Positions 24,709 to 34,146 of a stretch of DNA of 64,000 nucleotides are shown piece by piece. Position numbers and translations under genes: made by a program. The notes beneath the pieces are model-generated. The model searched no databases. It was given only the letters and a program-made list of their open reading frames with translations, and was not told the origin of the DNA. This DNA comes from Pauljensenia sp018375675 (GTDB lineage: Bacteria; Actinomycetota; Actinomycetes; Actinomycetales; Actinomycetaceae): assembly GCA_041432705.1 (NCBI GenBank), contig JAPWAE010000006.1, forward strand, positions 62,001 through 126,000, given 5' to 3'. Within the stretch, counting starts at the first letter, position 1. The number at the start of each line of letters is the position of its first letter.

Positions 24709-27700
24709 ATGACGAATCTCGAATCCGATATGACCTTCCCGACCTACGGCGGTGAGGTCAAGCCCGCGACCGGCGCGACCCTGTTTGCGCTCGGCTCGTG
24801 GCTGCGTCGCGGCAAGGCGTCCGCCGACGCGCGCCAGCTCTTCCTTGAGGGCGGCCGCGACGGCGACTCCTTCTACCGCGACCGCTGGAGCTACGACAAG
24901 ATCGTGCGCTCCACCCATGGCGTGAACTGCACGGGCTCGTGCTCGTGGAAGATCTTCGTCAAGGACGGCGTCATCACCTGGGAAACCCAGCAGACTGACT
25001 ACCCGACCACCGGCGCGGACATGCCCGAGTACGAGCCCCGCGGCTGCCCGCGTGGCGCGGCGTTCTCGTGGTACGAATACTCGCCGACCCGTATCAAGTA
25101 CCCCTACGTGCGCGGCGTCCTGCTCGACATGTTCCGCGAGGCCAAGAAGCGCCTCGGGGATCCCGTCGACGCGTGGGCCGCGGTCGTCGAGGACCCGGAG
25201 AAGGCTCGCGCCTACAAGTCGCAGCGTGGCCGCGGCGGCATGGTCCGCGTGTCGTGGGAAGAGGCGATGGAGATCGTCGCCGCCGCCTACGTGCACACGA
25301 TCAAGCAGTACGGCCCCGACCGCATCGCCGGCTTCTCGGTCATCCCCGCCATGTCGATGATCTCCTACGGTGCGGGCGCCCGCTTCCACGAGCTCATCGG
25401 CGCCACCATGCTGTCCTTCTACGACTGGTACGCGGACCTGCCCCCGGCCTCGCCGCAGGTCTTCGGCGACCAGACCGACGTGCCCGAGGCCGGCGACTGG
25501 TTCAACTCGCAGTACCTCATCATGTGGGGCACGAACCTGCCGCTGACCCGTACCCCCGACGCTCACTTCATGGCCGAGGCCCGCTACCACGGCCAGAAGG
25601 TCATCGTCGTGTCCCCGGACTTCGCGGACAACACGAAGTTCGCGGACGACTGGTTGCGCGTCCAGCCCGGCACGGACGGCGCCCTGGCCCAGGCCATGGG
25701 TCACGTCATCCTCAAGGAATTCCACGTCGGCAAGCGCGAGCCCATGTTCCTGGACTACATGAAGCGCTACACCGACGCCCCGTTCCTGGTGGAGATCAAC
25801 GAGGTCGGCGAGGGTGCCCACGAGGGCATCGCCCCGACGACCCTGGTCCCCGGCAAGTTCCTGACGGCCGCCAAGATGCCCGCAGGCACGACCGAGCGCA
25901 CCGAGAACAACCAGTTCCGTTCCCTCGTTATCGAGGCCGACGGCACGGTCAAGGACCCGGGCGGCACGCTCGCCGATCGCTTCGGCGAGGAGGGCGCCGG
26001 TCACTGGAACCTTAACCTGGATGGCGTCGAGCCCGTCATGTCCATCATGGACACGGACGAGTGGGAAGCCGCCCTGATCGCCCTGCCGCGCTTCGACCTG
26101 CCCGCGGCCCCCGGCCAGGCCTCGGTCGGCGGCGGCTACGTGAAGCGTGGCGTGCCCGCGCGCCGCGTTAACGGCCGCCTCGTGACGACCGTGTTCGACA
26201 TCCTGCTCGCCCAGTACGCCGTCGAGCGTGAGGGCCTGCCGGGCCAGTGGCCCACCGACTACATGGACGCCTCCACGCCGGGCACCCCCGCGTGGCAGGA
26301 GGAGTTCACGTCGGTTCCCGCCGCCGCGGCTATCAAGATCGGTCGCGAGTTCGCGCAGAACGCGGTCGAGACGCAGGGCCGTTCCATGATCCTCATGGGC
26401 GCCGGCACGAACCACTACTACCACTCCGACGAGATGTACCGTACGTTCCTGGCGCTCACGGAAATGTGTGGCACCCAGGGTCGCAACGGTGGCGGCTGGG
26501 CCCACTACGTGGGTCAGGAGAAGGTCCGCCCGATCATGGGTTGGGGCTCCTTCACCTTCGCTCTGGACTGGGCGCGCCCGCCGCGCCAGATGATCTCCAC
26601 CGGCTGGTACTACATGACCACCGACCAGTGGCGCTACGACGGGGCTCCGGCCTCGGCCATGGCGAACCCGATCAAGTCCTCGCACCTGGACGGCAAGCAG
26701 CTGGTCGACACCCTCGTCGAGTCGGTTCAGCGCGGCTGGATGCCCTGCTACCCGACGTTCTCCAAGGGCTCGACCCAGCTGGGTCGCGAGGCCGCCGAGG
26801 CCGGCATGGCCCCTGCGGAATACGTGTCCCAGGAGCTGCGCGAGGGCCGCCTGCAGTTCGCGATCGAGGACCCGGACGCCCACCACAACGTCCCGAAGAT
26901 CCTCGCGAACTGGCGTACGAACCTGCTCGGCTCGTCCGCGAAGGGCACCGAGTTCTTCCTGCGCCACATGCTGGGCACCGGCAACGAGGTTAACGCCGAG
27001 GAGCTGGAAGAGGGCAACCGCCCCGCGTCCGTCAACTGGCGTGAGGCTCACCCCGGCAAGCTCGACCTCATGTGGGTTGCGGACTTCCGTAACACCTCGA
27101 CGACACTGCACTCCGACGTCGTGCTGCCCGCCGCCACGTGGTACGAGAAGCACGACCTGTCCTCCACGGACATGCACCCCTTCATGCACTGCTTCGACGA
27201 GGCCGTGAACCCGCCGTGGGAGGCGCGCACCGACTTCGAGGTGTTCCAGACCCTGGCCCGCCTCGTCGGCCGCATGGCCCCCGGCCACCTGGACACCCAG
27301 ACGGACGTCGTCGCGGTTCCGCTGGGGCACGACTCCCCGGACGCCATGACCATGGCGGACGGCGTCGTTCCCGAGCAGACGTGGACGCCCGGCAAGACCA
27401 TGCCGAAGCTGGTCCCGATCGAGCGTGACTACACGCAGGTCGGCTACAAGTTCGACCGCATGGGACCGCTCCTGCCCAAGGCCGGCCTGGCCTCGAAGGG
27501 CGTGGCGTACAACGTGCAGGAAGCGTACGAGCAGCTCGGCGACCTCAACGGCCGCGCCCCCATGGACGGCAACGCAGGCGAGGGCATGCCGCTGTGCGAC
27601 ACCGCCATCAAGGCGGCGAACATGGCGCTGCGCTTCTCGGGCACCACGAACGGCTCGCTGGCCGTTCAGGGCTTCCGCACGCTGGAAAAGCGCGTCGGCA

Positions 27701-28479
27701 ACGAGATGGCGTTCCTGGCCGAAGGTGACGAAGAAAAGAAGATCACCTACGCGGACACCGTCCTGCAGCCGCGCAGCGTCATCACCAGCCCCGAGTGGTC
27801 GGGTTCCGAGCATGGCGGTCGCCGCTACAGCGCCTTCGTACAGAACGTCGAGTGCCGCAAGCCGTGGCACACGCTCACGGGCCGCCCGCAGTTCTACGTC
27901 GACCACGACTGGATGATGGACATGGGCGAGTCCCTGCCGATCTTCCGTCCGCCGCTCGACCTGGCGCACATCTACGGTGAGCGCCCCGTCGGCGACCACC
28001 GTCCCGGTCAGCCGGGTCAGGCCGAGGTCGCGGTGCGCTACCTGACGATCCACAACAAGTGGGCCATCCACTCCCAGTACTACGACAACCCGTACATGCT
28101 GACGCTGGGTCGTGGTGGCCAGACGGTGTGGATGAGCCCGCAGGACGCCGAGAAGATCGGCGTGCGCGACAACGAGTGGATCGAGGCGAAGAACCGTAAC
28201 GGCACCGTGTCGGCTCGCGCTGTTGTCTCCCACCGTATCCCGGAGGGCACGGTGTTCATGCACCACGCCCAGGATCGCCAGATCAACACCCCGCTGAATG
28301 AGGGGTCCGGCAAGCGCGGCGGTACGCACAACTCGCTGACCCGAATCTTCATTAAGCCGACCCACCTGGCCGGCGGATACGCGCAGTTCGCCTACGCGTT
28401 CAACTACTACGGTCCCACCGGCAATAACCGCGACGAGGTCACGGTTATCCGCCGCCGCTCCCAGGAGGTGCAGTTCTGA
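24709..28479 (+). CDS. narG: Respiratory nitrate reductase alpha subunit NarG
   Basis: 1256 residues, the full family length. The FS0 [4Fe-4S] site is H70-x3-C74-x3-C78 (HGVNCTGSCSW) with C113 in RGCPRG. The Mo ligand Asp is D243 in WYADLPPASP. The Mo-bis-MGD domain continues to the molybdopterin-binding C terminus (GNNRDEVTVIRRR). No twin-arginine signal is visible, as for cytoplasm-facing NarG. Reduces nitrate to nitrite. Good AGGAG ribosome-binding site; the stop overlaps the narH start by one base. Confidence 0.97.
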   Translation: MTNLESDMTFPTYGGEVKPATGATLFALGSWLRRGKASADARQLFLEGGRDGDSFYRDRWSYDKIVRSTHGVNCTGSCSWKIFVKDGVITWETQQTDYPTTGADMPEYEPRGCPRGAAFSWYEYSPTRIKYPYVRGVLLDMFREAKKRLGDPVDAWAAVVEDPEKARAYKSQRGRGGMVRVSWEEAMEIVAAAYVHTIKQYGPDRIAGFSVIPAMSMISYGAGARFHELIGATMLSFYDWYADLPPASPQVFGDQTDVPEAGDWFNSQYLIMWGTNLPLTRTPDAHFMAEARYHGQKVIVVSPDFADNTKFADDWLRVQPGTDGALAQAMGHVILKEFHVGKREPMFLDYMKRYTDAPFLVEINEVGEGAHEGIAPTTLVPGKFLTAAKMPAGTTERTENNQFRSLVIEADGTVKDPGGTLADRFGEEGAGHWNLNLDGVEPVMSIMDTDEWEAALIALPRFDLPAAPGQASVGGGYVKRGVPARRVNGRLVTTVFDILLAQYAVEREGLPGQWPTDYMDASTPGTPAWQEEFTSVPAAAAIKIGREFAQNAVETQGRSMILMGAGTNHYYHSDEMYRTFLALTEMCGTQGRNGGGWAHYVGQEKVRPIMGWGSFTFALDWARPPRQMISTGWYYMTTDQWRYDGAPASAMANPIKSSHLDGKQLVDTLVESVQRGWMPCYPTFSKGSTQLGREAAEAGMAPAEYVSQELREGRLQFAIEDPDAHHNVPKILANWRTNLLGSSAKGTEFFLRHMLGTGNEVNAEELEEGNRPASVNWREAHPGKLDLMWVADFRNTSTTLHSDVVLPAATWYEKHDLSSTDMHPFMHCFDEAVNPPWEARTDFEVFQTLARLVGRMAPGHLDTQTDVVAVPLGHDSPDAMTMADGVVPEQTWTPGKTMPKLVPIERDYTQVGYKFDRMGPLLPKAGLASKGVAYNVQEAYEQLGDLNGRAPMDGNAGEGMPLCDTAIKAANMALRFSGTTNGSLAVQGFRTLEKRVGNEMAFLAEGDEEKKITYADTVLQPRSVITSPEWSGSEHGGRRYSAFVQNVECRKPWHTLTGRPQFYVDHDWMMDMGESLPIFRPPLDLAHIYGERPVGDHRPGQPGQAEVAVRYLTIHNKWAIHSQYYDNPYMLTLGRGGQTVWMSPQDAEKIGVRDNEWIEAKNRNGTVSARAVVSHRIPEGTVFMHHAQDRQINTPLNEGSGKRGGTHNSLTRIFIKPTHLAGGYAQFAYAFNYYGPTGNNRDEVTVIRRRSQEVQF

Positions 28480-30029
28480 TGAAGGTCATGGCTCAGATCG
28501 CGATGGTGATGAACCTCGACAAGTGCATCGGCTGCCACACCTGTTCGGTCACCTGTAAGCAGGTGTGGACGAACCGCGACGGCACCGAGTACATCTGGTT
28601 CAACAACGTCGAAACCCGTCCCGGCGTGGGCTACCCCCGCGGCTGGGAGGACCAGAAGAAGTGGAAGGGCGGCTGGAAGCGCACCGCCACGGGCCGCCTC
28701 GTTCCCCGTCAGGGCGGACGCGTCGCCTCGCTCGCGAAGATCTTCGCGAACCCGACGCAGCCGACCATGAAGGACTACTACGAGCCGTGGACGTACGAGT
28801 ACGACAAGCTGCTCCAGGCGCCCGCGAACTCCCGCGCGATCCCGACGGCCCGCGCGAAGTCCAAGATCACGGGCGAGCACATCGACAAGCCCGAGTGGGG
28901 CCCGAACTGGGACGATGACCTCGGTGGCTCCATGGAGACTCTGGATCAGGACCCCGTTCTGCACCAGATGAACCTCCAGGTCGCTAAGACCATCGAGGAC
29001 GCGTACATGTTCTACCTGCCTCGCATCTGCGAGCACTGCCTGAACCCGACCTGCGTGTCGGCGTGCCCCTCGGGCGCGATGTACAAGCGCTCCGAGGACG
29101 GCATCGTCCTGGTCGACCAGGATCAGTGCCGCGGCTGGCGCATGTGCGTCTCCGCATGCCCCTACAAGAAGGTCTACTTCAACCACAACACGGGCAAGGC
29201 CGAGAAGTGCACGCTGTGCTACCCGCGCCTCGAGGTCGGCCAGCCGACCATCTGCTCGGAGACCTGCGTGGGTCGTCTGCGCTACATGGGCGTGCTGCTC
29301 TACGACGCGGACCGCGTCACCTGGGCCGCCTCCCAGGAGGACGAGCGCGACCTGTACCGCGCCCAGCGCGAGATCCTGCTCGACCCGAACGACCCGCAGG
29401 TGGTCGCCCAGGCTCAGGCCAACGGCGTTCCCCACTCGTGGATCACGGCCGCCCAGCAGTCTCCGATCTGGAAGCTCATCACCGAGTACGAGGTCGCCCT
29501 GCCGCTGCACCCCGAGTTCCGCACCCTGCCGATGGTCTGGTACGTGCCGCCGCTGTCCCCGGTCGTCGACCAGGTGACCGCGTCCGGCAGCGACGGCGAG
29601 GACCACAAGGTCCTGCTGTCCGCCATCTCGCAGATGCGTATCCCGCTGGAGTACCTGGCCGGCCTGTTCACGGCCGGAGACACGGCTCCCGTGGAGCTGG
29701 CGCTGCGTCGCCTCGCTGCGATGCGCTCCTACATGCGCGACGTGTTCGTTGACAACCCGACGAACGAGGAGATCCCGGCCTCCGTGGGCATGACCCCGGA
29801 GAAGGTCAAGGAGATGTACCGACTGCTGTCGATCGCCAAGTACGACGACCGCTTCGTCATCCCGACCGCCCACCCCGAGATGCCGCGCGGCATCAAGGAG
29901 CTCGAGGGCTGCCCGGTGTCCTACGACGTCGAGGCCTTCCACGGCCTGGCCCCCGCCACGTCGAATCGCCCGATGGGTGGCTCGTCGCCGGAGGGACGCC
30001 AGATGCTCCCCCTTGAGGTCGTTCGATGA
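28479..30029 (+). CDS. narH: Respiratory nitrate reductase beta subunit NarH
   Basis: 516 residues with four cysteine clusters: C16, C19, C22, C26 (CIGCHTCSVTC), CEHCLNPTCVSACPSG, CRGWRMCVSACPYKK (Trp in place of one Cys marks the [3Fe-4S] centre) and CTLCYPRLEVG with CSETC. Transfers electrons from NarI haem to NarG. ATG 28479 with AGGAGG at 28463-28468. Confidence 0.97.
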   Translation: MKVMAQIAMVMNLDKCIGCHTCSVTCKQVWTNRDGTEYIWFNNVETRPGVGYPRGWEDQKKWKGGWKRTATGRLVPRQGGRVASLAKIFANPTQPTMKDYYEPWTYEYDKLLQAPANSRAIPTARAKSKITGEHIDKPEWGPNWDDDLGGSMETLDQDPVLHQMNLQVAKTIEDAYMFYLPRICEHCLNPTCVSACPSGAMYKRSEDGIVLVDQDQCRGWRMCVSACPYKKVYFNHNTGKAEKCTLCYPRLEVGQPTICSETCVGRLRYMGVLLYDADRVTWAASQEDERDLYRAQREILLDPNDPQVVAQAQANGVPHSWITAAQQSPIWKLITEYEVALPLHPEFRTLPMVWYVPPLSPVVDQVTASGSDGEDHKVLLSAISQMRIPLEYLAGLFTAGDTAPVELALRRLAAMRSYMRDVFVDNPTNEEIPASVGMTPEKVKEMYRLLSIAKYDDRFVIPTAHPEMPRGIKELEGCPVSYDVEAFHGLAPATSNRPMGGSSPEGRQMLPLEVVR

Positions 30030-30715
30030 GTACTTTCGTCGGCATTCCGCGTATTCCTACGGCCGCTCCGGAAACGGAGATGGATCCGCAGGACGCGCGC
30101 GGTGTGCGCATGGCGGTCTCGGTCCTCCTGGACTACCCGGGGGATGACTTCGAGACCAAGCTGGACGCGGTCGAGGAGGCTCTGGCGGACCTGCCTGAGC
30201 CGGCCTCGGCGTCCCTGGCCACGTTCGTGAGCTACGCTCGCGCCGCTGGCCTGCGCGCCATGCAGACCACCTACGTGGAGACGTTCGACCAGCGCCGCCG
30301 TTGCGCGCTCGGCCTGACGTACTACACGCACGGCGACACCCGCGGACGCGGCCAGGCCATCTTGGCCTTCAAGGAGGTCCTGCGCCGCGCCGGTTTCGAG
30401 ATGGAACGCGAGGAGCTGCCCGATCACCTGCCGGTGGTCCTGGAGTTCGCCGCGTTCGATGAGACGGGTACGGCCGAGGGGCTGCTGCGCTCCAACCGCG
30501 AGGGCATCGAGGTGATCCGCACGGCGCTGCGCGCTGCGGACTCCCCCTACGCGCCGCTGCTGGACGCGCTGGTCGCGACGCTGCCCGAGCCTGACGAAAA
30601 GACCATTGAGGGCTTCCGTAAGCTCATTAGCCAGGGACCGCCCACCGAACTGGTGGGCGTGGGCGATCTGTCCGCAACGCCCTTCCCGACTTCCGATTCA
30701 ACGATGGGACGGTAA
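30026..30715 (+). CDS. narJ: Nitrate reductase assembly chaperone NarJ
   Basis: 229 residues, all-helical TorD/NarJ family. The typical core QTTYVETFDQRRRCALGLTYYTHGDTRGRGQA and LPDHLPVVLEFAA is intact. Binds apo-NarG and helps insert the Mo cofactor; it is not part of the final enzyme. Overlaps narH by ATGA. Confidence 0.95.
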   Translation: MSTFVGIPRIPTAAPETEMDPQDARGVRMAVSVLLDYPGDDFETKLDAVEEALADLPEPASASLATFVSYARAAGLRAMQTTYVETFDQRRRCALGLTYYTHGDTRGRGQAILAFKEVLRRAGFEMEREELPDHLPVVLEFAAFDETGTAEGLLRSNREGIEVIRTALRAADSPYAPLLDALVATLPEPDEKTIEGFRKLISQGPPTELVGVGDLSATPFPTSDSTMGR

Positions 30716-30720
30716 CGTTC

Positions 30721-31497
30721 ATGGAATCCGCACTTTTGCATGCCGCGTCGGCATCTGCGACGCAGTCGCTGTCCTTCCTGGACATTGCCCTGTGGGTGGT
30801 CCTGCCCTACGTGTCCTTCGCGATCCTCATCGTGGGCCTCGCGTGGCGCTACAAGACGGACCAGTACGGCTGGACGTCTCGTTCCTCGCAGTGGAATGAG
30901 CCGACCATCCTGCGCTGGGCGTCGCCGCTGTTCCACTTCGGTGTCCTCTTCGTGTTCATGGGCCATATCCTCGGCCTCGTGATCCCGAAGACGTGGACCG
31001 AGGCGGCCGGCGTGCCTCAGCACGTCTACCACCTGATGGCGACGATCCCCGGTACGATCGCTGGAATCATGACGATCGTTGGCCTCGCGCTGCTGATCTA
31101 CCGCCGCCTGGTGTACAAGTCGGTGCGCGTGGCGACGACCCGTATGGATATCGTCACCTACGTCATGCTGACTATCCCGGTGCTCCTGGGCGGCGCGGCG
31201 ACGCTGCTCAACCAGGTGCTCGGAGGACACGAGGGCTACGACTACCGCGAGACGATTTCCGTCTGGTTCCGGTCGATCTTTTACCTGCACCCGCAGGCGC
31301 ACCTGATGGTCGACGTGCCCCTCAGCTTCAAGCTGCACATCATCGCTGGTCTGCTGCTCTTCTGCATCTGGCCGTTCACCCGCCTCGTGCACGCGGTGAG
31401 CGCGCCGGTCGGCTACGTGGCGCGTCCTCCGGTGGTCTACCGGTCGCGCGACGAGCGTCGCACGCACGAGATCACGCGCGGCGGTATGTCGGACTGA
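30721..31497 (+). CDS. narI: Respiratory nitrate reductase gamma subunit NarI
   Basis: 258 residues, five membrane helices. Histidines for two haem b groups lie in LFHFGVLFVFMGHILGL and in the C-terminal LHIIAGLLLFCIWPFTRLVH region. Takes electrons from the menaquinol pool. Five bases after narJ. The basic C-terminal tail (VYRSRDERRTHEITRGG) is cytoplasmic. Confidence 0.95.
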   Translation: MESALLHAASASATQSLSFLDIALWVVLPYVSFAILIVGLAWRYKTDQYGWTSRSSQWNEPTILRWASPLFHFGVLFVFMGHILGLVIPKTWTEAAGVPQHVYHLMATIPGTIAGIMTIVGLALLIYRRLVYKSVRVATTRMDIVTYVMLTIPVLLGGAATLLNQVLGGHEGYDYRETISVWFRSIFYLHPQAHLMVDVPLSFKLHIIAGLLLFCIWPFTRLVHAVSAPVGYVARPPVVYRSRDERRTHEITRGGMSD

Positions 31498-31562
31498 TCG
31501 ATGGCCGTGCCCGTCGCGGTCCCTCGCTCCTCGGCGAGGCTGTGGCGTGGTGATCGGCAGGG

Positions 31563-31596
31563 GCGGGGGCGAGCGCAGGCTCGCCCCCGCGTCTTT
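31563..31596 (+). terminator. Terminator of narKGHJI
   Basis: Perfect 12-bp stem GCGGGGGCGAGC with loop GCAG, followed by GTCTTT. Confidence 0.85.
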
Positions 31597-31703
31597 ATCG
31601 TGGTCCCCGCGTTCTCACCTGTATGAATAGAGCGATAGACCCCGCGTAATGCGACCGACTGCTGGTATTGGCCGTGCGGGTGGCTGTCTGTGATGGGTAG
31701 AAT

Positions 31704-31730
31704 AAAGCGCGCTTTGTTAGTAAAGTAACA
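31704..31730. promoter_or_regulatory. Two adjacent dyads upstream of the regulator-moaD gene
   Basis: AAAGCGCGCTTT (31704-31715, perfect palindrome) followed immediately by TGTTA-N6-TAACA (31715-31730). They are near 80 bases before the start codon and make a plausible operator for the regulator itself. The rest of the 301-base gap shows only the nar terminator. Confidence 0.4.
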
Positions 31731-31798
31731 GCTTTAATGCCGTATGGAGATGCCTATGAAGGGTATTTCCACTGATTATGAGGGAGAGAGGATACGTC

Positions 31799-32794
31799 AT
31801 GAGTGATACCTCCCGTGCTCGGCCTCTGGCTGAAACGCTCGCCGCAATGGCAGCGTTGACCCCTGCACAGCACGCGCTCTTGGAACGCATCTCGCACCAT
31901 GCGACGCCCGTGACCGTGGCGGAGTTGGCCCAGGAAGCTGGCTTGCACGTCTCGAGCGTGCGCGAGACCCTCGAGGGCCTGTTCGCCCTTGGCCTCGTGG
32001 AAAAGCAGCAGCTCCCCTCGTCTGGCCGTGGCCGCCCCGCGCTGGGCTATTCGACGATGACCCCGGCGGACCCCTCGTTTGCGGCGCAGATGCTGCACCA
32101 GCTCACGTCGTCGCTGCTGGCCTGGCTGCGTGTTGACGCGGCCGACCCGGCGGCTTCCGTGCGTGAGATCGGCGCTCGCTGGGCGGACGCCGCCCTTGAG
32201 ACGATGGCGGTGCCTGATCACAGCCACAATGCGAACCGTCGCCCCGTGCGCGACACCTTCAGCATCGCGTCGCACCTGGGCAAGGTGCGCCTGTTCATGA
32301 ACGCCATGGGTTTTGCGTCCGTCCCGCACGACACCGATCCGATGGCCGTCGTGCTGACGGCCTGCCCGTTCACTGAGCCGGGCACCCCTGACGACCTGGC
32401 CCTCGAGCTGCGCCGCGGCATCGTCGAGCGTGTGTTCGAGCGGACGGCGACCGGCTTTGCCACCTGGTCACTGGAGAGCGATCCCGAGGATCCTCTGCGC
32501 CTGACCGTCTATATTCGACGGCTTGATGAGGCGAATCCGAAGCCGCTGTCGACGACCCTTCACTTCTTCGGTGGAGCGGCTGAGGCGGCCGGTGGGTACA
32601 TGCGAGAACTGCCCTCCGATGAGACCCCCGCGACCCTGGGTGAACTCATCGATCAGCTCAGCTCAGAGAGCCCTGAGCTGGAGCGAATCCTCGCTGTGTC
32701 GAGCTACCTGGTCAACGAGCGCTCCGCTCGTCTGGACGCTGAGCTCGCGCCCGGCGCGCGCGTCGACGTGCTGCCCCCGTTTGCTGGCGGGTGA
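31799..32794 (+). CDS. Winged-helix regulator fused to MoaD (molybdopterin synthase sulfur carrier)
   Basis: 331 residues in one uninterrupted frame. Residues about 1-90 hold a winged helix (LTPAQHALLERISHHATPVT, AELAQEAGLHVSSVRETLEG and wing SSGRGRPALGY). Residues 90-250 resemble the sensor half of SufR-like/ArsR-like regulators, with one ACPF motif but without the other cysteines of that class. Residues about 250-331 are MoaD-like: LHFFGGAAEAAGG, TLGELIDQLSSESPELERIL, LVNERSARLD and the exact terminal PPFAGG on which MoaD is thiocarboxylated. No separate moaD exists in the window and moaE follows. Start 31799 has GAGAGG; an in-frame ATG at 31778 is less likely. Confidence 0.8.
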   Translation: MSDTSRARPLAETLAAMAALTPAQHALLERISHHATPVTVAELAQEAGLHVSSVRETLEGLFALGLVEKQQLPSSGRGRPALGYSTMTPADPSFAAQMLHQLTSSLLAWLRVDAADPAASVREIGARWADAALETMAVPDHSHNANRRPVRDTFSIASHLGKVRLFMNAMGFASVPHDTDPMAVVLTACPFTEPGTPDDLALELRRGIVERVFERTATGFATWSLESDPEDPLRLTVYIRRLDEANPKPLSTTLHFFGGAAEAAGGYMRELPSDETPATLGELIDQLSSESPELERILAVSSYLVNERSARLDAELAPGARVDVLPPFAGG

Positions 32795-32815
32795 GATTTT
32801 TTAGTCATTTGTGTG

Positions 32816-32852
32816 GGGCGGTCAGGGTTGTAAAATAATCCTGGCCGCTCCC
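32816..32852 (+). other. Hairpin between regulator-moaD and moaE
   Basis: Stem GGGCGGTCAGG / CCTGGCCGCTCC with an AT-rich loop. It lacks a U tract. It may attenuate or protect the message, and TAAGAT just after it (32856-32861) could give moaE a promoter of its own. Confidence 0.4.
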
Positions 32853-32895
32853 GCGTAAGATGAGGGGGAAGGCACTCCCGTCCCTGGAGGATTCA

Positions 32896-33315
32896 ATGTC
32901 AGCTGAGATTGCAACCGGCATCACCGATGAGCCGCTGGATACTGGCGCGCTGATTGATAGCGCACGTCGGGATACGTGTGGTGCTGTGGCGTCCTTTATT
33001 GGGGTTGTGCGTAACCATGACGGCGGAGAGAGTGTGGATGCGATCGAGTATTCCTCGCACCCCTCATCGCAGCAGATTCTGCGGGACATCGTCATGGAAT
33101 TCAAGGATCGCCCGGGCGTGCATTGCATTGTTGCGTGGCACCGCGTGGGGCATCTGGAGATCGGCGAGGATGCGATGGTTGTCGCCGTCGCTGCGGAGCA
33201 TCGCGCGCAGGCATTCCGCGCGGTCGAGGCCATTGTTGAGGAAGTGAAGGCGAAGCTCCCGATCTGGAAGAAGCAGGAATTGACCGACGGCTCTCACAAC
33301 TGGTCGGGTCTGTGA
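32896..33315 (+). CDS. moaE: Molybdopterin synthase catalytic subunit MoaE
   Basis: 139 residues. GAVASFIGVVRNHDGGESVDA, IEYSSHPSSQQIL, AWHRVGHLEIGEDAMVVAVA and the catalytic lysine region KAKLPIWKKQEL are present. Inserts sulfur from MoaD thiocarboxylate into cPMP. The start at 32896 has TGGAGG five bases away. One base separates it from the next gene. Confidence 0.95.
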   Translation: MSAEIATGITDEPLDTGALIDSARRDTCGAVASFIGVVRNHDGGESVDAIEYSSHPSSQQILRDIVMEFKDRPGVHCIVAWHRVGHLEIGEDAMVVAVAAEHRAQAFRAVEAIVEEVKAKLPIWKKQELTDGSHNWSGL

Positions 33316-33316
33316 G

Positions 33317-34141
33317 ATGACGATCGGCGATCCTTTTTCCCGCGATGCGGCCGTTTCGGGTCGCACCGTCGCGCTTCCGCTGATCAATCAGCCCGTCCCG
33401 TACGAGGCTGGGGACCCCGCGCTGGAGCGTTTCCGTCGCAATTGGCTGGTGTCCGGTATTGGCGAGGCTGGTCAGGCGCGCCTGGCAGCAGCTCGTGTGC
33501 TCGTGGTGGGTGCGGGCGGCCTCGGCTCCCCCGTCCTCCTGTACCTGACGGCGGCGGGCATTGGCACGATCGGCATCTGCGATTCCGACGTGGTCGAGGT
33601 GTCGAACCTTCAGCGTCAGCTTCTTCATGGTGAGGGTGATGTGGGGGATCCGAAGCCGGATTCCGCGGTGCGTCACCTGAGCGGACTGAACTCTTCTGTG
33701 CACTTTGAGCGCTACGGGCACGTGACTCGCGAGTGGCTGGACGAGCATGGCCGTGAGTGGGACCTGATCGTCGAGTGTACGGATAGCTTTGACTCGAAGT
33801 ACCTGGTGGCGGACTACTGCGCGGATTCTGGTGTCCCGCTGGTGTGGGGCACGGTCGTGTCGATGGCCTTCCAGGTGAGCGTGTTCTGGTCTGTGGCGCC
33901 GGCCCCCGTGCCGTCGTTGACGCTGCGGAGCCTGCACCCGGTCAAGCCTGCTCCCGGGACGACCCCGGCCTCGCCGAAGGTTGGCGTGCTTGGTCCCGTG
34001 GTCGGTCAGGCGGGTACCGCGATGGCGACGGAGGCTATCAAGCTGCTGGTGGGCTTCGGCGAGCCGCTGATCGGGCGCGTCCTCATGACGGATGCGGCGA
34101 CGCAGCGCGCCGACGTGCTGACCTTCGCCCCGTGGAACTGA
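33317..34141 (+). CDS. moeB: MoeB/ThiF-like MoaD-activating enzyme, cysteine-poor
   Basis: 274 residues, a ThiF-type adenylation domain. RRNWLVSGIGEAGQARL, nucleotide loop VGAGGLGSPVLLYLTAAGIG, DSDVVEVSNLQRQLLH, and ECTDSFDSKYLVADYC fit MoaD adenylation. The region that carries the zinc-binding CxxC and active-site Cys in E. coli MoeB reads SLTLRSLHPVKPAPGTTPAS here, without cysteine, and no C-terminal CxxC or rhodanese domain follows. It may still adenylate MoaD non-covalently. Operonic with moaE. Confidence 0.82.
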   Translation: MTIGDPFSRDAAVSGRTVALPLINQPVPYEAGDPALERFRRNWLVSGIGEAGQARLAAARVLVVGAGGLGSPVLLYLTAAGIGTIGICDSDVVEVSNLQRQLLHGEGDVGDPKPDSAVRHLSGLNSSVHFERYGHVTREWLDEHGREWDLIVECTDSFDSKYLVADYCADSGVPLVWGTVVSMAFQVSVFWSVAPAPVPSLTLRSLHPVKPAPGTTPASPKVGVLGPVVGQAGTAMATEAIKLLVGFGEPLIGRVLMTDAATQRADVLTFAPWN

Positions 34142-34146
34142 GTCCC

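Noticed and set aside
24685..28365. 1226-codon minus-strand frame opposite narG
   Set aside because: Shadow of a GC-rich gene; composition (Arg, His, Val, Gly) is the complement of narG codon use.
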